Shown: piece by piece, positions 62,092 to 64,000 of the stretch
How the letters are laid out: every line of letters starts with the position of its first letter
Position numbering within the stretch: position 1 is the first letter of the stretch
From: an uncultured Flavihumibacter sp.
GTDB taxonomy: Bacteria; Bacteroidota; Bacteroidia; Chitinophagales; Chitinophagaceae
Assembly (NCBI GenBank): GCA_902168105.1
Contig: CABHOY010000038.1
Coordinates: 62,001-126,000, forward strand
Direction of reading: 5' to 3'
Length of the DNA: 64,000 bases
Program-made: the position numbers and the translations under genes
The notes under the pieces: generated by a model
Told to the model about the DNA's origin: nothing
The model's input: the letters and a program-made list of their open reading frames with translations, nothing else
The model's database searches: none

Positions 62092-63015
62092 ATGAGTTAC
62101 AAATCTTATATACGTTCCTTTATTGTCAGCAGCCTCTTTTTGGCTGCTGGCATAAACGAGGCAGACGCACAGTCACTCAGTAATGCACAAGCGCTGCTGG
62201 AGCCATCAGGTACCCAATACTTTCAAAACCAGTACCTGGCCAATCCTGCTATGGCGGGATTTGAAAAAGGTCTGCACCTGAATGCGGCCTACCGCCATCA
62301 ATGGGGTGGTATCGAAGGTGCTCCGACCACAAAGTTCTTCTCTGCCGACGGTGCAGTAGGGAGCAGAGTGGGTGCAGGCTTACACCTCTTCAATGACGTA
62401 GCAGGCCTCATCAACAGAACGCGTGTCGCCATGACCTATGCTTATCATCTGCCGCTTACCAATCCTGATCAGCAACTGCACTTCGGTCTGTCGCTGGCAT
62501 GGAACGTACAGCGCATAGATTATAAGAACCTGAACGGCGATATCAACGACCCGTCCGTAAGCGCCTTCAACCGCCGCGACAATTACTTTGAAGCGGAATA
62601 CGGTATGGCATATACAGACACCAAGCTGAATATCCAGGCGGCGATCCCGAACGTCAGAAGTCTGTTTACAGGCGATAACAAGGCCGTGGACGGTGGGGGT
62701 ATATTCTTTACAGCAGCCTCCTACAGGTTTGCCGTAAATGAAGCGATCAGCTCCATCGAGCCGAAGGTATGTTACCGTGGTGTACGCGGTTACGACAATA
62801 TCCTTGATATGGGCGTTAACGTCTCTATCCTGAACGATGTTGCTAACGTAATGGCGATGTACCATACATCAAAGAGCGTAACAGCAGGTATTGGTGTTAA
62901 CATCCTGAAAACGGTGGGTATACAGGCAATGTATACTTCACAGACAGGTGGTATCAAGACCTATGTTGACGGCACCTACGAAATAGGCGCTACCGTCAAC
63001 CTCTTCAACAAATAG
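62092..63015 (+). CDS. PorP/SprF-family type IX secretion membrane protein
   Basis: 307 residues. A signal peptide (SFIVSSLFLAAGINEADAQ) is followed by the family opening PSGTQYFQNQYLANPAMAGFEKGLHLNAAYRHQWGG (residues 37-72, with the NPAxAG motif), many short amphipathic strands, a DNILDMGVNVSILNDV pattern and a terminal strand ending in NLFNK. PorP/SprF proteins form 14-stranded barrels in the outer membrane and often sit beside the large T9SS cargo they are thought to help attach. It lies 24 bases after the giant protein, ends the operon and is followed by a terminator. Confidence 0.93.
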   Translation: MSYKSYIRSFIVSSLFLAAGINEADAQSLSNAQALLEPSGTQYFQNQYLANPAMAGFEKGLHLNAAYRHQWGGIEGAPTTKFFSADGAVGSRVGAGLHLFNDVAGLINRTRVAMTYAYHLPLTNPDQQLHFGLSLAWNVQRIDYKNLNGDINDPSVSAFNRRDNYFEAEYGMAYTDTKLNIQAAIPNVRSLFTGDNKAVDGGGIFFTAASYRFAVNEAISSIEPKVCYRGVRGYDNILDMGVNVSILNDVANVMAMYHTSKSVTAGIGVNILKTVGIQAMYTSQTGGIKTYVDGTYEIGATVNLFNK

Positions 63016-63030
63016 GAAGTAAAATCGAAT

Positions 63031-63072
63031 AAAAAAGGGCCTGCCTGGTTAATTCCGGGCAGGCTCTTTTTA
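63031..63072 (+). terminator. Terminator of the adhesin operon
   Basis: GCCTGCC (63039-63045) pairs with GGCAGGC (63058-63064), followed by CTCTTTTTATT, 15 bases after the PorP/SprF stop. Confidence 0.85.
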
Positions 63073-63264
63073 TTATGACCAGTGTCATCGGGGCATATTT
63101 ATAAAAAAGTCTTAATTTTATCCGATGGAATGGAGAATCTATACCTTTTCTAAAATATTTTCACCAATTTGTAAGATTATCAGGTAATTAGTATGCGAAC
63201 AATGTAAGGGGGAATCCCGGGGAAATGCTATGAAGCCTTTAAAAAAAGATTTAGACTGAAAAAT

Positions 63265-64000
63265 ATGAGTAACAAACCGACTGACTTCACGTGGAGTAAT
63301 GAGCCGAACCCACACCATGTTAGAGTAAGACAGATCCTGAAACAACATCCTGAGGTAAAGGAACTTATAGGGAAAAACCCCTATACGATATATATGATCA
63401 TCGGCCTGGTAGCTGCGCAGGTTGGTCTTTCTTACTGGCTACGTGACGCTTCCTGGTGGCTGATCTTCCTGGTAGCTTATGGTGTAGGGGCCTTCATTAG
63501 CCATGCATTATGGGTAATGATCCATGAAACTGCCCACGGACTTATTTTCAAAGGTAAAGCACCGAACCTGTTTGCGGGCATGATCGCAAACTGGCCTCAC
63601 ATATTTCCCAGCTCCGTTTCTTTCCAGCGCTACCACCTGAAGCACCATGCCCATCAGGGGGAGCATGACCTGGATGCTGACCTGCCGGATTTCTGGGAGG
63701 CTGCACTGGTGAGTAACAATCCAGTAAAGAAAGCGCTGTGGTTCCTATTCTTCCCTGTTTTCCAGATCTGCCGTACAGCCAGGCTGAATATCGACCTGCT
63801 GGACCGCTGGATCGTGGTGAACTGGATCGTACAGATCGCATTTGATGTGGCAATAGTGGCCTTCCTCGGTCCTAAAGCCCTGCTGTATATGCTGATCAGT
63901 TTCTTCTTCTCGGTAGGTCTGCACCCATTGGGCGCCCGCTGGATCCAGGAGCACTACCTGACCCTGGACCCTATCCAGGAGACCTACAGTTATTATGGTC
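63265..64000 (+). CDS. DES1-like sphingolipid/fatty-acid desaturase, 3' end cut by window
   Basis: Integral membrane di-iron desaturase, 245 codons visible from the ATG at 63265. After an N-terminal NEPNPHHVRVRQILKQHPEV, typical of dihydroceramide delta-4 desaturases, two membrane helices follow. His box 1 is HETAHG (H87, H91), then FQRYHLKHHAHQGE gives box 2 (H124, H127, H128). The visible end has HPLGARWIQEHYLTLDPIQETYSYYG, which matches the region before the third box in eukaryotic DES1. The third box lies beyond the window. It may act on dihydroceramides, since many Bacteroidota make sphingolipids. That substrate is inferred from the family. Confidence 0.85.
   Translation, partial: MSNKPTDFTWSNEPNPHHVRVRQILKQHPEVKELIGKNPYTIYMIIGLVAAQVGLSYWLRDASWWLIFLVAYGVGAFISHALWVMIHETAHGLIFKGKAPNLFAGMIANWPHIFPSSVSFQRYHLKHHAHQGEHDLDADLPDFWEAALVSNNPVKKALWFLFFPVFQICRTARLNIDLLDRWIVVNWIVQIAFDVAIVAFLGPKALLYMLISFFFSVGLHPLGARWIQEHYLTLDPIQETYSYYG

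Overview
The window looks like a chromosomal segment of a Bacteroidota bacterium, most likely Chitinophagaceae and close to Chitinophaga. The reasons are: a giant surface protein with a type IX secretion (T9SS) type B C-terminal domain next to a PorP/SprF protein; many SCSKDD-type lipoproteins; Bacteroidota-type promoter boxes (TAnnTTTG); a near absence of Shine-Dalgarno sequences; families typical of the group (DUF1080, DUF2911, DUF4397, DUF885, DUF892); and a sphingolipid-type desaturase. The genus is inferred by eye. I saw no tRNA, rRNA, insertion sequence, integrase or CRISPR array.

Layout. 1-6.2 kb (minus strand): a purple acid phosphatase cut by the window edge, a DEDDh exonuclease, dusB, a structured untranslated stretch that may encode a small RNA, a porin, and a SUFU-domain protein. 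6.4-16.2 kb: an RhlE-type RNA helicase, a DUF481-like outer-membrane protein, an App1-type phosphatase divergent from a diacylglycerol-kinase-like lipid kinase, a large secreted esterase, two lipoproteins and a DUF1080 protein. 16.45-24.2 kb: a tight five-gene operon that I read as a MoxR-vWA-beta-propeller (bpX) ternary system. Its members are a small helical protein, a MoxR AAA+ ATPase, a second small partner, a vWA plus propeller protein, and a membrane-anchored helical-repeat plus propeller protein. This family is known from computational work as a predicted conflict system.

24.3-38.9 kb: a TetR-like regulator paired with an ABC1/UbiB kinase, DUF2911, two SRPBCC proteins, an orphan ABC-2 permease, SppA, FolK, a deoxynucleoside kinase, a BaiN-type flavoprotein, an MG2/TonB-plug protein, a class 3 lipase and MetY. 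38.9-39.35 kb has no sure gene, but it holds four ATTAAC repeats one helical turn apart, a perfect -7 box, a strong hairpin and a terminator. This looks like a regulated short transcript. 39.4-50.3 kb is mixed metabolism and regulation: an unknown 401-residue protein, a GH19 enzyme, two AraC regulators, GNAT, DUF885, a flavin-type oxidase, an alpha/beta hydrolase, an MBL hydrolase, DUF892, a PEBP protein and a NUDIX hydrolase.

50.3-63.0 kb: a 90-base near-perfect palindrome and a beta-helix protein. A promoter-led run follows: a Tat-type Gfo/Idh/MocA oxidoreductase, a tail-collar protein, a periplasmic-binding-like protein without a signal peptide, a 2246-residue T9SS adhesin with six tandem modules of about 215 residues, and PorP/SprF. 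A DES1-like desaturase runs off the right edge.

The strongest leads are the ternary system, the phased-repeat short transcript at 39 kb, the structured RNA candidate upstream of dusB, the tail-collar/adhesin operon, and the long palindrome at 50.5 kb.
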